Assembly (NCBI GenBank): GCA_008933995.1
Contig: WARS01000032.1
Span: forward strand, 5,627,133 to 5,691,132
DNA from: Datnioides undecimradiatus
Lineage: Eukaryota; Chordata; Actinopteri; Lobotiformes; Datnioididae
Direction: 5' to 3'
Length of the DNA stretch: 64,000 nucleotides
Positions 38,073 through 58,309 of this stretch are shown one piece after another (positions within the stretch are counted from its first letter, which is position 1; every line of letters starts with the position of its first letter). The notes under the pieces are model-generated. The model saw nothing but the letters and a program-made list of their open reading frames with translations, was not told where the DNA came from and did not search any database. Both the position numbers and the translations under genes were made by a program.

Positions 38073-41000
38073 ACAGAGTCACACACACACTAGCCAACTG
38101 GTTTAAACCGGTTCTCAGGAAAAGTGCTTTGTGTGTCCCACTGAATCCTGGGAAGGGTCATGTCATGTGTGTCTCGTTGATGTCAGAGTATTAAAAAAAC
38201 AACTTGGTCAGCTCTCTGTTATCAGATGATTTCGCTGCAAGCTGCATTGTGACTGTATGCGCATATTGTATAGATACATCATGGATACACTGAGTGTGCT
38301 TTATGCTCACTGCCATAACCATTCTGAGAACAGGAAACGGAGGGGGTAGGCGTGTGTACAGTGTGTGTCACTGAGAAGCAGAAGGCTGTAAGGGTTAATT
38401 GTGCTCCTTTTTTCTCCCCTAAAAAAACTCATAGCTTCCTGTAGTGCGTCGCTGGGCAGACGGAGGGCCCCAACAGACTTGGCAGGATTGGGTCTCAGTT
38501 CTGTAACATACATGTATGAATATGATCAGAGACACGAGTCAGTGCATAACGCTGCTGTGTTTCTTCTTTGTGGTTGTCCAGTAAATAGCAGCGGTCGGCG
38601 TGTACGTCTCTGAATGTAGCCTGAGCCTTCTGTTTGAGATTCTGTGAACTTTGAGCGCAGGTCGTCTCCTGGAGCGTGCCACATGTTTACCGTTTACACA
38701 TTTGATAATAACCAAAGTCATTTCACTGCACAACAGTATCCATTTTTCTCATTCTTGTCCTGGTTTTGATCGTATTCGGACTTGGTGCAGTATATTACAG
38801 TGAACAGGAAAAAGTTGTTCACGTCCCTATGTGGTCAGAACAGCATCCAGGTTTCTAGATGCACACAGGTGTGTCTTGGCCGTTCAGCATCTGAATCACT
38901 CCAGTGTCATTCCTAATCCATCAGAGTTACCTCAGCAGAAGAGGGTAAACTTACTTCAGGTTCTGCTGCAGTTTCCACTTTGCATCATTAATCAATTGGA
39001 TTTAATTGCCAGAAACTGTAGCAACACCATTTTGCATTACTGAAGTCACGCTTTCTCTTTATTTATGTGTCATCATTGCATCATTTACCACCATGTTTTT
39101 TGTTTTTGCCACTAGCTACTTGGTAACGGGAGTTGATGACTCACCTGTGCACAAGGCAGAGCAGATCAGTAACCTGCATAAGGTGTTTACCTGCCACAGT
39201 ATGATTGTTTCTGTCGGAGTAACCCAGTCCTGTTTCCAACAGCGTTGGTTTGGACGGTCACTTTCTCTTTTGGACGTGTTGAAGAATGGTGTAAAGACGA
39301 AATGTAGTGAAAAATATGTATACCTGAACCTCGGTACGGTTCAAGAAACGTTGAAAAGCCCAATGTCACCAACACGGAGGACACATGATAATGATGGCTA
39401 ACGCTGTATGCTTCCAGACAGTCTCTCCCGGAAAGCATTCGTAATGTTGCTGTAGACTACACACATGAAGTTCAAAGCTGGCTTACTTTCTCACCTCTGC
39501 ATACCGGTCCAAATGCTGCGTGATGTGTGTGTGCTTCTCACACTGTCAGTTTAGGAAAGTGGAAGACTCAGTGAGTCAAGTTTTGACCTCTAAAGGGTGT
39601 GTGGAGCATGCCTTCTCCTTTCAGACGTATTAATAACCACACAGACATAACAACCATAGTTTCAGATTCATCACCAGTAAGGCTGCCTCTCTTATTGCAT
39701 GCATTTCTGTTGTTATTGTACAGGACGATAAAGACATGGTGCCTGTTATACATAAATGGCTTTTTATACACTGATATGGAAAGTGCATCAGAGATGTATA
39801 CAGAGCTGTGTGATAGGCCATTATCAAAACCATAGACATAAACATGTATTGACCCGTGTGGCCTGCTCTCTCCCTGTGTCTCCTCTGATTACTGACTGTA
39901 GGGGTAATGTGTGTCTGCATGTACCATGTGCTGGTGCACATCTGTGAGTCTGCGCAAGTGCACACAAGCGCTCAACTGTCTGACAACGTGCTGCTGTATC
40001 TCTCTGACTCTGCTACTGCTGGCATGTCAACATCTGGTGGGATTGAGTTTGTTGCACGGGGGATATCAGACAGTAATGGATCTGTGCTCCTCGGTGTCTG
40101 AGTCAAGGAAAGAAAGGTTAAACACAAGATAGACGCTTTGAAATGAGTGAAAAAAATAATCTTGCTTGCATGCATAAATTACTAAAATACTTGGATTTGT
40201 GTGTCGTTATGAATATTTTAACAGAAATCATGCTCCAGTTAATTTTGGATACTCCCTAACTCCCTTTTAACTCTAATTTGATTATGATGTTGTCATGCTC
40301 TTGCAGCTGTTTGATGTCTCACTGCAGCATTTTTTCTTGCTACCGCTCTTTTAAAAGACCTTGTTTTTGCAGTAAAGTGATCCTCGGATTTTTTTTTATT
40401 ACTCTGAACATCGAGTTCTTACTGAGCTCTCTGTCTTTTTTCAGTTTTCCCTTCTTTTGGTTTTTGGTTTAGACTGAAATTTGGATAATTGGATGTTTCA
40501 GTCAACATCTTGGTCATGTGACTGCTAATCCAACATGTTTTGTCTGGGGGCCATTTTAGTCACCATGTGTCCCCTACATCTGATTCAAGGTCAGTTGTGT
40601 CTACATAAGTTCTGAATGATAGGCCCATAGTCACAACCACACTGCCAGTAAAATGGGTTTATTACTGGGTATTAGCTCTGCTCTGTAGGTGTTTTGGATA
40701 ATGACGACACTGTAAGAATATTTGTCACATCCAGTCACCTTCACATTGTTCATTTTATTTCAAACTTGAGTCTCATTTACTGGCTGAAAGTCATGAAATG
40801 TTTACCGCCTGGGATCCTGACAGCTAAATGAATATACCTTTGGTGATTTGTTGACCCTGTGTCGCCTCAATTTGCTTGTCCAGTTCTGGTCAGGTTTGAC
40901 ATGAATATGGGAGCAAACTAATTCTTTTGGACCTGTCTGTCTCCAGAACTGCAGACTTGTTAATAAATGGCTTATAAATCGAGTAATATTTGATATTTAA

Positions 41001-41807
41001 CCTGTTTCTGTCTTGTCAGATGCAGTTTTAGAAACATTCAGGACAGAACATTTTAATATTTGAACTGCCTTTTGAGTTTAAACTTAACTGTAATCAAATT
41101 CTTTAGTGGTTTTCGTCCTTCCCTGCCTTTGCTTGCACATTGTAGCTTATCTTGGCATGTTACCGCCACCTGTTGATCACTGGAACACTGTGGGACTCTT
41201 GGTAGGACTGTGTATGCATCACCTGTGCATACATGCGCGTGCTCACCCTGCACATGCACGGGAACAATGAAACATGGACACACTCATAGAGGTAATAAGA
41301 ACTCCACGATGCTGCTGGAGCTGTAAAACGCCACACTGACCCTTTCAATGCTGAAGCTTTAACCCACACTTCAGGGCCTTCTTGAACTTAGCTGCAGTTC
41401 TTGTCTGATATTGAACATAGAAATTATAGCAGGTTTACATCTGCACTGCTGAGTTAGGTTTAACTACTTTAGCTGACATTTCAGATGCTGTTAAAACTTC
41501 CATAACAACCTATGACTGACAACTAGCTCTGGTGCTCCATGTTCAGCTGAAATTTCTTTCATTGCCTACACATCAACTGCTATTACGTGCTTACTCATCA
41601 ACACATTTCAATTGCTTTCAACACATTTTAGCTGGTTTACAGTGTTTACACCTGCTATTCTGAGCACAAGTGGGCACATTTAACATTGTCTTCAGAATTC
41701 TTTGCCCATTCTAGTTTTAAAGGATGAATTTCAGTATCTTTTTTCAATCTGGTCCTGTTTGCATGTGCAACAAAGCAGGTGATCATTTCTTTGTTTATCT
41801 GCAGGGG

Positions 41808-48884
<7,077 letters not shown>

Positions 48885-50030
48885 TTTAAATTGTACTCTG
48901 CTATGTTGTTAGTTTTTGTCCAGGTTCCTCAGCTCCAATAATATGGTCAACAGCAACCCCCGGAGGACTGTTAAGCAAATACAATCTCCTAAAGTGAAGA
49001 AACGTTCCTTTCTTACCTTTGTATGATTGTTGTTTTAAGTTTTCTTATTTTCTGTTGTTTATTTTAAGATTCACTGTTCTTTGGTAATTGTGCAGAAAAC
49101 TTTTTTTTTTTTTTTTTTTTGGATTTGACTGGGGCAAAGAAAAAACAAATACTTGAAGGGCTTCCTCCCCGGGTACTTGTGTCCTCCAGACTGGGTGGTT
49201 AAACAATGGTGTGATAATGTGTCTGCATCGAGTACCTTGATTAAAAATGAGTGCTCTGTTCTGGGCTTATAAGCTCTTTCTGCCATGATGTGGGTCAAAC
49301 TGACCCAACCTTTTGACACTTGAATGGTTATAGTCATACCCAAGAGTTCACATTCAGCAAAACACACATTTACTTTAAGCAAAAACAAAAATAATTAAGT
49401 TGTAAAAATGTTCAGTACATCACCCCTGTAGTTTAAGGTTTGAATTTATTTTGTATTTACAGTAAGTTATTTTGTTTTTCTTGAATGATGTTAAAAATCA
49501 CTCAGTATATTGTGGTTTCCACAAATGAAGAGTTTATTCTAGCTTTGTTCTTTTTTGTCCTGTTTAACCGCATGCCTACCCTTAACCCTTTTGTTCATTT
49601 TGCACCTTAGCTGAAGAAGCATGGTGTCGTTGCTTAATTCATCTGTAATTACCATCTGTAATTTGCTTATTTTATATCAATGTCAACATTGTAAGATTAT
49701 TTTGAGTGTTAATGTCATTACTAAGAAAATGCAAACTCTGAAGGAGCTGAATTTGCCACACTGGAGCCAGAGATCTTCTCCAATTTATCCAACCATAATC
49801 CCCTGCAATATGCAGCATATATTTAGCCTTGAATCAGTTCTTGAAGGGAGCATTTCCCAGCAGCAAGGACCCTGGAATACACAAGACTGTCTTTATCTCG
49901 TACCCGTCACCATATTCCATAATTTCTCTGCTTCCTGATCTTAAGCGCATAGTACAAACTTATCTTCAAATTTATTTGGTTTACTTTTTTCCTAGCTCCT
50001 AAAGAAATAATAAAAAATATACATTTTAAA
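48885..50030 (+). other. gatad2a: gatad2a 3' UTR
   Basis: No coding exon is seen between the gatad2a stop and the next gene. A 22-base T run lies near 49.1 kb. AATAAA at 50009-50014, followed by T-rich sequence, is the best candidate for the transcript end. Confidence 0.5.
49101..49122 (+). repeat. Poly(T) run
   Basis: A T run of about 22 bases in the gatad2a 3' UTR. Confidence 0.9.
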
Positions 50031-51132
50031 TGCTTGTTTGCATTTTTTATTTGTGGATCACATAAAACTAGTACGATATTTCATCTAGAAATGAAATGTA
50101 ATGGGATTTTGTAGATGGAGTTGTTCACTTGACAAACTGTGACAACTGAAGTGACACGTAAGGAAGGAATTTAGGTCAGTGTCCTCCCAGAGCTCATCCG
50201 GTGAGTAGGAGGAAATGGAAATTTCAGTGAGCAAATATTTAGCATAAAGAGTGCTGTTTAAGCAGGAAAGACAGGTTGGTGCGATCATTAAGACAGAACA
50301 TAAGATATTCATGAGAGACTGCATACACATAACTGCCAGAAGGCAAACTGCCATCTGTGAGCCACTTCCCTTATAGATTCAAGTTAAACCTTAGATACAG
50401 CAGTGGCAGTAAATTTACTGAAATACTCTACTTGAATAAAACTTTGGGTCTTGATGTTTCTATCGTATGCTACTATATGATCGGCTACTAAAATCTTATG
50501 TATTTTCACAGATTCAGCTGCTCAACATTGAGTAGTTTGGGAATCGGGAATCTATCACACTGCAGTGCTCGTTACAAGTTATTACAACTCCATAGATTTA
50601 AATACAATCTTCTATCTGAAAACTGCAGTTTGTTGCAACAGTAGTTGAAAAACATTTCTGCTTTTGTACAATATTTGTGTACTTTAACTTACAATTTGGA
50701 TTCTGAGCTATTACCGGGTCTTCATACTTTTACTGCCACTGAGGCAGTCTGTCAAGAATACATTCCTGTTTGGCATGTTCGTAAATGCCGTTCTTAATGT
50801 TTGTAATAGTCCACATTGCACTGCTGTAAAACAATTATTTTGACAAAGTAAAAACAAAATTAAATGTTTCTCGTTATAAAAAGGTGCTCATCTCAAGTCT
50901 CTACAGGATCGTTAAAATACTGGATTCAGAAAAACTGGAAACTGGCTGAGAAATACTAATTAAAACACCTAAAACAAAAGTTTCACCGGGCGTGAATACC
51001 TCTTCTGCTTAAAATAAGGTTATCCGGTGCTATAAAATAACATGCTCAGAATAAGAAGTTCTCATCCGGGCAGCGGGGGGCGGTAGAGGGCAGCGGAGGC
51101 ATTTGTGGACGAGGGAGTAAGCGTTCCTATAG
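50031..51132. other. Spacer between gatad2a and ndufa13
   Basis: I see no gene here. In human this interval houses the small intronless kinase gene TSSK6. No ORF of suitable length or kinase motif is present. Confidence 0.6.
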
Positions 51133-51177
51133 TGACGTCACTAGCGTGCTGTGGAGAAGGCCGGAGGAAGATGGCGG
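51133..51177 (+). promoter_or_regulatory. ndufa13: ndufa13 core promoter: CRE and YY1-type site
   Basis: A perfect palindromic cAMP-response element, TGACGTCA, lies at 51133-51140, 31 bases before the start codon. The start codon itself is inside AAGATGGCGG (51168-51177). That is the classic YY1 site found over start codons of housekeeping and respiratory-chain genes. No TATA box is seen. The pairing implies a very short 5' UTR; factor binding is inferred. Confidence 0.6.
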
Positions 51178-54100
51178 GGTCCAAGGTGAAGCAGGACATG
51201 CCTCCTCTGGGAGGTTATGCTGCCTTTGATTACAAGAGAAATCTTCCCAAGCGAGGATTCTCTGGTACTTACTTTACATACTCACTTACCAGAATATGCA
51301 CACACGAGTTTTTATAGAGACGTTATTGACATTTGTTACTCACTAAACAGCTGCTAATGCTAACTGGCCAGCGTCGGGGGGGAGACACAGGCTGTTCCAC
51401 TAACATTGAAATATTGACGTTTTTGGAGGCTCGCAAACTGTTGTCATTTCATACAGAGGGGCGACACCTGGCCTTTGGACAGTATGCACAGAGAGATGCT
51501 CAAACAATCTCCAAACAATATTCTCGTTCTAATTATTGTTGACAGTTGTTAGCTACTTGCTAACTAGCTAACACTTGCACTTGGTTCAATTTCAGGTTTA
51601 GCCAAAGTGACTGTGCCATTGTTTTAACATTGTGGGAAATGCTCTTAAGATTTCATTCACTGTAGGTCATTTCGGCAGCTTCAGCTGCTGTTTGAACATC
51701 ACAACAATACTCTGATTGTTACAACTATTTGGTTTTCTGTTTGGAACTGAAATGAACTCGGATCCGTCACGATATGTGCAAGTACGGGTCAAAAACGACA
51801 ATCAAACAGTCTCTGATGATACTCTAGCAATTTTCGTAATATAGTCACTCTGCACTGGTATCTACTGCTTTTTGGTATGGAAGTATAGAGATTAGTTATT
51901 AAGTATAGAGACTAAAGGTTTGCAAGAGCTACAATAACACATTTGAGTTTGTTTGTTAATCAGTCTGCAACATGCACAGAGTGCACAGATTTAAAAGAGC
52001 AGCATTACTTCTCACACATGTAATGATTAAATCTGCTCGCCCTCACTTTTAGCAATCTAAATCCCCTGTAAGGAAGTATATTGCAGATAAAAGATGAGAG
52101 AATCACTGTTACACACTCAGTGAGTCTGTTACAGCAGCCCCTTGCACAAATGTAAGTCTTATTAAACTCGGCTGAATGCAAAATCAGGAGAAGAAAGTGG
52201 AGAACTGTGGACTTTTGTGTTTTTTAACCACAAAATGGAGACAGAGATAGTACTGATGTCATTGTTGTCTTAAAGATTAAAACATGTGGTCATTAAATGA
52301 GTGAAATCACATTTAATTGGCCAGCCAGGCTATTGCCTTCTGTGTGTCCCTGGCTTTATTGGTCCTTCTGACTGGAGCGCTGCCCTCAAATATCAAATTG
52401 CATTTACTGTGATCTGATCCAAACTACATAAACACTGGTGGCTGTAACAGGAGCTGTTGCAAAACATAGGTTGTGAGCTGGGCAAACTTAATTAAAGTTA
52501 ATTCGATAACCTTCATTTGGTGGATGTAACAATCATATTCATGAAGGAAATTTGAAATTGGAATGAATAAAACAAAACGAAACTGGTCAAAGCAGTAGAA
52601 ATCAGAGCAACCAAAACACACTGACTTTCAAACAGTGTTCCCTTCATAAGCAACTAATTATAATGGTGTAGATAATTAGTGTTGTTTACGAGTGACCAGA
52701 GCCTGACCTCAGGCTCAGCAATGATGAAGAAATCTACTTTTTGACATGCAGGTGCGGTCAAAGTGTCACATCTGTCAACCATGTCTTCTTACAGGCGAGC
52801 ACAGTAAAAGTTTCTGCAGATCTGTTATTTTATATAACAAACCATAAAAGAGTTTTGTTGGAGCCTTTTTCCCACTGAATACTGAGGCGAGTTCAAAGTT
52901 ATTGCTAACCTCATTTCACCTGTTCAGGTTGAGAGGCTTTTTCTTTCTTTGGCGGTAAATGTGTCGAAAGTCTGTCGGTGGAAACAGTTGCAGGTATTTA
53001 CTGTGCAGGTTTACGGGTGGGACAGAGGAAGAACAAAGTGCATTCCTATCTAAATTAACTCCTTTTCATATGGGTGTGTGGCTGAGCTTTACTACCAGAC
53101 ATATTCTACACTTGCTGCTGTCATTGCAACACTGTCAAATACAGCCTGACTGGTAGCGACTTTAAAGGGCGAAAATCCACCAAAGGCCAATTTGGCGATT
53201 CGTATAGTAAGTGTTTGAGCTAAAATGATGATCTATGTGGATTGTGTCCCCATTTAATGTCCAAATAACGTCATTACACAATGAGAAAACAGCACAAATA
53301 GAGGCGTATGTCAGTAACATATATGCAGATTCTACAGTTCTACAATGCAGACGCTTTTATCCAAAGCGATGTACATACAGAATATGAACAACACAGCAGA
53401 TTCTGATCTAATGTGAAACCAGTCTGATGTCAGTTGCCGTTATCTTGATGCCTGTAAGCCACAGTTCTTAAGGACGCATATGAGCAGCCATGAATTATCT
53501 TCTACACATATTTATTTATGCCACCTTTGTAACAGCAGTAACAAGTGTTTATTTCAAATCCATCAATATCAAGAATGATGCTAAAATAGCTTCATATTTA
53601 AACTGAACTAAAATATGGGCTCAATGTAATTTATCAAACCATCTGGGTTCAGAGACAACTTTGGGGTAAACTCACTAATTCACTCCTTGATCAACAGGAT
53701 ATAGCATGTTTGGTATCGGCATTGGCATCATGATGTTTGGTTACTGGAGGCTTTTCAAGTGGAACAGAGAGAGGAGGTAGGATATTTCATGTGCTTATGC
53801 TTTGGGTTTAAATCTTATCTAATATTTCACAGTCAGGCTGGAGCTGCTGCTGATGTGTGTTTGTGCTTTGCAGGCGTTTGCAGATTGAGGAGATGGAAGC
53901 CAGGATAGCTCTGATGCCCCTGCTGCAGGCAGAGCAAGACCGAAGGTGACATTTTAGCGATTTTTTTTTTTTTAGTCTGATTCTTCCGCCATCAGGCTCG
54001 CTCCTTGTTTTAACCGGTGAATTTCCTGTCAGGTCTTTACGGATGCTGAGGGAAAATTTAGAGGAGGAGGTGATTATCATGAAGGACGTTCCAGGTTGGA

Positions 54101-54981
54101 AGGTAAAGTGAGGATGTCATTTGTCTCTGTCGTGACCGTCACCGTAACATTGCAGATATCATTTGTTGCTGGTGATTAGATGCTGCTTTCAGCCTACTTC
54201 TACTGTATTATTAATTCAATATACAGGGTTGTTCACATCACAGCTGCCATCGTTAATAACCTCCTGTGTGCTAAAATGGGTCCAAAATGGCCCTGCAGGT
54301 CAAAACAGAATTTCTGTGGCATAGGTATTTTGGCATGTCATATATCTAATATACTTCCAAATTCATATTCAACCCCTCTCATTTTTATGTACTTCTTTTT
54401 AAGAGAGATTTAAATTAAATGCCCTTTTCAAAGGTGACTGATTGCAAATCTGATTTAAAATTTAAAGGAAACCTTCGTCCATTTTAAGTATTTGTTGTAG
54501 CTGAAAGCTGTATTGTAGACTACATATGCGTCAACTCTCAGGAAAATCAGTTTTAATGTATTATTGCAAGGACAAAGTCTCATGGAAGAGTGTCAGTATC
54601 CATTATAATGTACGTATAGGACACTCTGTACACTGCAGCTATTACAAGTTTAGAAGTGGATAAGGGCAACACGTAATGAGATTCAGGCTGATATTAAAAA
54701 AATGTCTTAACATCGGTAAAATGATAACCACTTGTTATGACTTTTATACAAAAGTAATATCAATATATTACTTTTCATATAAAAATAAAAGTAATCTAAT
54801 CCAAGTTAATGATTGTCTCTCTATTGATACAAACTTTGCATGGCTTTGAACACTTGTGTAGGTCGGTGAGAGCGTCTTCCACACAGACCGCTGGGTCCCC
54901 CCTTTGACAGAGGAGCTGTTCAACCTCCGACCCCGTGAAGAGCTTTTACAAAAGCGTTTCGGCTTCTTGTGGTATGTGTAA
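51171..54981 (+). CDS. ndufa13: NADH:ubiquinone oxidoreductase subunit A13 (GRIM-19)
   Basis: This is an accessory subunit of mitochondrial complex I that is needed for assembly, also known as a STAT3-interacting cell-death factor. Five coding exons join in phase: 51171-51264, 53698-53776, 53874-53945, 54033-54102 and 54862-54981. They give 144 residues, the same as human. The N-terminus [16 protein letters not shown] matches the family, as do YKRNLPKRG and [20 protein letters not shown]. One membrane-spanning segment is seen at about residues 35-52 ([14 protein letters not shown]), followed by a basic, charged helix ([20 protein letters not shown]). There is no cleavable presequence. The C-terminus (FGFLWYV) replaces the human HGFMWYT. 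Confidence 0.97.
53345..53395. repeat. Fragment of a widespread fish repeat
   Basis: The block GACGCTTTTATCCAAAGCGA followed by TGTACAT is a motif I recognise as very common in teleost genomes. It lies in the first ndufa13 intron. Only this short core is clear; the element's class and borders are not. Confidence 0.5.
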
Positions 54982-55078
54982 GCTCCACCGAGACCAACGG
55001 TGTCCTGATTTCACCACCTTCCACAGCCAGCACCGTGTGGACCCGAGCCCTCGCTCAATTCAGCTTGTAAATGTTCAA

Positions 55079-55084
55079 AATAAA
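55079..55084 (+). terminator. Poly(A) signal of ndufa13
   Basis: AATAAA lies 98 bases after the ndufa13 stop codon and is followed by T-rich DNA, which gives a compact 3' UTR of roughly 120 bases. Confidence 0.8.
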
Positions 55085-55812
55085 GTATCTTTTTCTGTAC
55101 CTCACGCTGGCTCACCTGTTTTCTTCAGTGTTGGTTGACTGTTATATGTTAATACTAAATGTATGTTGAAATAGTAGTACTTGAACTGAGTCATGTTTGA
55201 TGTGATATCTACCCCAGTTTAAAAGGACAGTACTGCACACCTAACTCTACCTCAGTGACTGTCCTTGGTTACGTTTCTGGTACATGTTGTCACTCAAAAT
55301 ATCTCTTAAAAACTGCGCGTTGTAATTAAACAAACCAAGTAGATCAATCTAACCCTAAATAATACAGTTTTAAGTGTTAATTGCACATACGACACACTAA
55401 CCTCCACTGTGTGTCAGTCAGTATTGACACAACTGCTGTGCTTCCAGTGGTTTAGGGTGCACCTTAGTCAGTGTGGGGGATATAAACCTACTCAGCCTTA
55501 GTAAAACCTTTTGCACACTCCAGCCCTTAACACAGGACACAGATACACAAATTAAAGGATTGGACCGAATTGGGACTTGCAGAGTGTTTAAGGTACAATG
55601 GCGAGAAATGAGTCTACCGCATACTGACATGGTATTTTGGAGTACAAATTGCTCCCCTCTTACATCAGCCTCTACACAAAGCGGCTCAAAAGCTAATGCA
55701 AAACTTTCACACAAATACATTTAGCTAATGACTTTGAACATAAATCACCTGAATTAAGGTGTTGTGTAAGAAAACAAAAAACTAATGTCTAATGCTGTTG
55801 CCCATTCACAAT

Positions 55813-56330
55813 TTTATTTCTGAACTCACAATGCAAAGAAATCAAACAGCAGAACACTCTTGTAGTGTATTAAATTAATTAGACTTAAAATAGTCACAAC
55901 GGTACAATATCTCAATTTAAGTCCAGGACTTCAAACAGGGTCTTTAATGGTCCTTTATAGTCAGACAAGATAGTGACTTCATAAAAATATTCAGTCACTA
56001 CAGGTCTGTCCTCCTGCCCCAGTTTCTCAAACTGAATATTAAGGACAGCCATTTCAACAGAAAACTGTCTCCAGGACACACCAATGTTTCGATATTCACA
56101 AAGGCCCCAACTTGAAGCTTCCTCCCATGAAGCCACTGCGTATAGCTGCACCACCTCTGCAGCATGCTGAACCTGAAACAGGGCAGTGAGATGGTCATCA
56201 GTCTGAGAAGGTTTGACATCAAAGAGTTAAGTGTTTCATAAGATCTTACCTGATAACGACATCTGCACCAACCACTGGCATCTAAATCAGGACACTTCAG
56301 CCTTGAGGAGATCCAGTGAAGCCTCCGACC
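55813..56330 (-). other. Unrecognised two-exon transcript candidate
   Basis: On the minus strand a TTTCAG acceptor at about 56176 opens a frame of some 89 codons ending in a TGA at 55912-55914. An AATAAA follows at 55813-55818. Upstream, a good donor (ATCAG|GTAAGA) near 56250 could close a preceding exon whose frame matches in phase (reading DASGWCRCRYQ). That exon carries an in-frame stop close to its first possible acceptor, so a complete coding gene is not proven. The peptide is rich in aromatic and acidic residues and looks protein-like. I do not recognise it. Confidence 0.3.
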
Positions 56331-56634
56331 TTCAGTTTAATCTAAAGAAAAGGATAGAAATGGATTAAGCCTGGCAACCAACGCTGGACAAAACAAATCA
56401 CAGTAAGATGCATGCAGCCCTAGTCATGAGTCTGAAAACTCACCGCTTATTCATATGTAAGGGTACAAAGAAAAGCTGAATAGTCTAGACACCTTGCGCA
56501 TCAATTAGGATTAGGACTGTTGAGGGACATTACTGGAGCAAATTTCAGGACTAGTGCAGTGAACAGAAGTGGACTGAGCACAATACTACCCACGACTTAG
56601 AGGCCAACGCTTTTTTTTTTTGTGGACTCAGCAG

Positions 56635-56957
56635 GTGGACACTACAATCCAGAGGAGCTTCATAGAAACATTTTCTCAATGGACTTTTATGAAACTGAAT
56701 CGGGGAAGGGACCATGGCATGTTGTAGGCGACATCTCAAGTAGAGGACTAAAAACGACTAACTTGAAGGTATTCATGGAAACAATGAGAACTGAGTTTGA
56801 AGGATGTGAGCAAAGCAAAAGGAGATTTTTACCTCACGTGCATTGGCCTACTTTCTTCACATATGACCTAGGCAAGAGAGCAGCTTTCATCTCTGATGAG
56901 CACTTGTTGGTAGGCGCAACACTTCACTCTCCAAGGACTTGTAGGTTTTTGAAGTAG
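56635..56957 (+). other. Unrecognised plus-strand ORF behind a strong acceptor
   Basis: A run of eleven T, then GTGGACTCAGCAG, makes a splice-acceptor-like border at 56634. The frame beyond it is open for about 107 codons and ends at TAG 56955-56957. The peptide includes ESGKGPWHVVGDISSRG and LPHVHWPTFFTYDLGKRAAF. It does not match a family I know. It could be an exon of an unannotated gene, a transposon remnant, or chance, since ORFs of this length do occur by chance in 64 kb. Confidence 0.25.
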
Positions 56958-58309
56958 CTGACCTCTTGAACGTAATGAAGCATTAACATGACCAGACACC
57001 AGCTATGTTTTCCCAGCATTTTCATGTGTCACTATCAGGGCCTTGTAATTCAAACCTCACTAGAGGTTTGAGTTCAATACACTAGAAAAGTTGCCTGTCA
57101 GAGCACATTTGGACAATTGATGGTTTTAAGACCTGCACAGGATTCACTGGGCCAAAAACCATCTTTAGTTTTTAAGTCTTAGGAAAGCAGATAAGCATCT
57201 TGCCACATCTAGCGGACTTTTATAACCCAATTGCAGTATATTCCTCTAGAGATCTTATCAAGTGAACTCACTTAAACTGCCAATTCATAATTGCTCTCCA
57301 TGTGTAATTTCAGTGCTTCGAGCAGGTGACTTGGTTTTCACGCAGCATTAAACTCCCCCATGCGATAGTTTTGAAAGGCAAAAGAATCGAGATTATTTTC
57401 CACAGTCTGTTTAATAGGCTCCATGAAGCCAAACTGACAAAGAAAAAAAACTGTTGATCATACAAAGAACATAAAGTACAAAACTGTTCCCGGTTGAGAT
57501 TTTACTTTGGGGAAACGAAGTTACATTTTTCGATCACTTAAACAAGATTAGTCCATTTTACAGCACATTTAAAATGCAGATGTTGAGCAGAGCACAGAAG
57601 ATACCTTGGACAGACTTCATGAACAGCCGGCCACTTCGGAGGTGTAGTTCACCAGTCTGAAAGGAATTCACTCTTTTGGGAAATTGAACACACAGGAGCC
57701 TCAGCTAAACTAAGTTTTTAATAGTAAAAGGAATTTAGCATAAATCCCCCAAAAGCCTGTTTAAGAGTAATTAGATCTCTCTCCTCACTCAGTTTAAAAC
57801 CTGGCAAGAGGTAGATCAGTCAGAGACTGATAGGGGAAATAAGGAAAAAAAAACAAAAACAAAACAAGCCCCATCGGATATTTCAGTATAAAAATAAAAC
57901 AAAACTAAATAAGGAATCAAAAATCAGGAAACACTTTAACGTGCTGGACAAGAAGTCTGCAGCAATGGTGGTGGTCGTTCAACGAAAAGCCATGTGGAGA
58001 GCCGCTGTTCGATCCCCATATTGGGGTTTTAAGTATTAATCAGATTACACAAATGCCTTTTAGTTAACAAACGACCTTTGAGGAATAATGATGCCCAATC
58101 AAGCAAGGTGAGAGTCTTGAACTGCAATTTGTAACAAGGTTGGTTAAGGAATGACCAAAACTCATGGCTACATTTTTTTTTTTTAGATGCTTGAGCTACT
58201 ACAACAGAACTACAAAACTAAGGTCAGCAATAACACGTGGACATTTTTCTTGAGGAGCGCATCTTTGAAATACAGCCAGCCAAGTGATGATCTTGAATCA
58301 GGGAGATGT
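56958..58309 (-). other. cirbp: Probable cirbp 3' UTR
   Basis: No coding exon is evident here. The cirbp stop for the spliced form is at 58310-58312, and long 3' UTRs are usual for this gene. A minus-strand ATTAAA lies near 57.41 kb, so the transcript may end around 57.4 kb. Confidence 0.4.

Noticed and set aside
41724-41807. Upstream in-frame ATG of gatad2a
   Set aside because: It lies on the intron side of a good acceptor (ATCTGCAG at 41804). The family N-terminus starts at the ATG at 41808.
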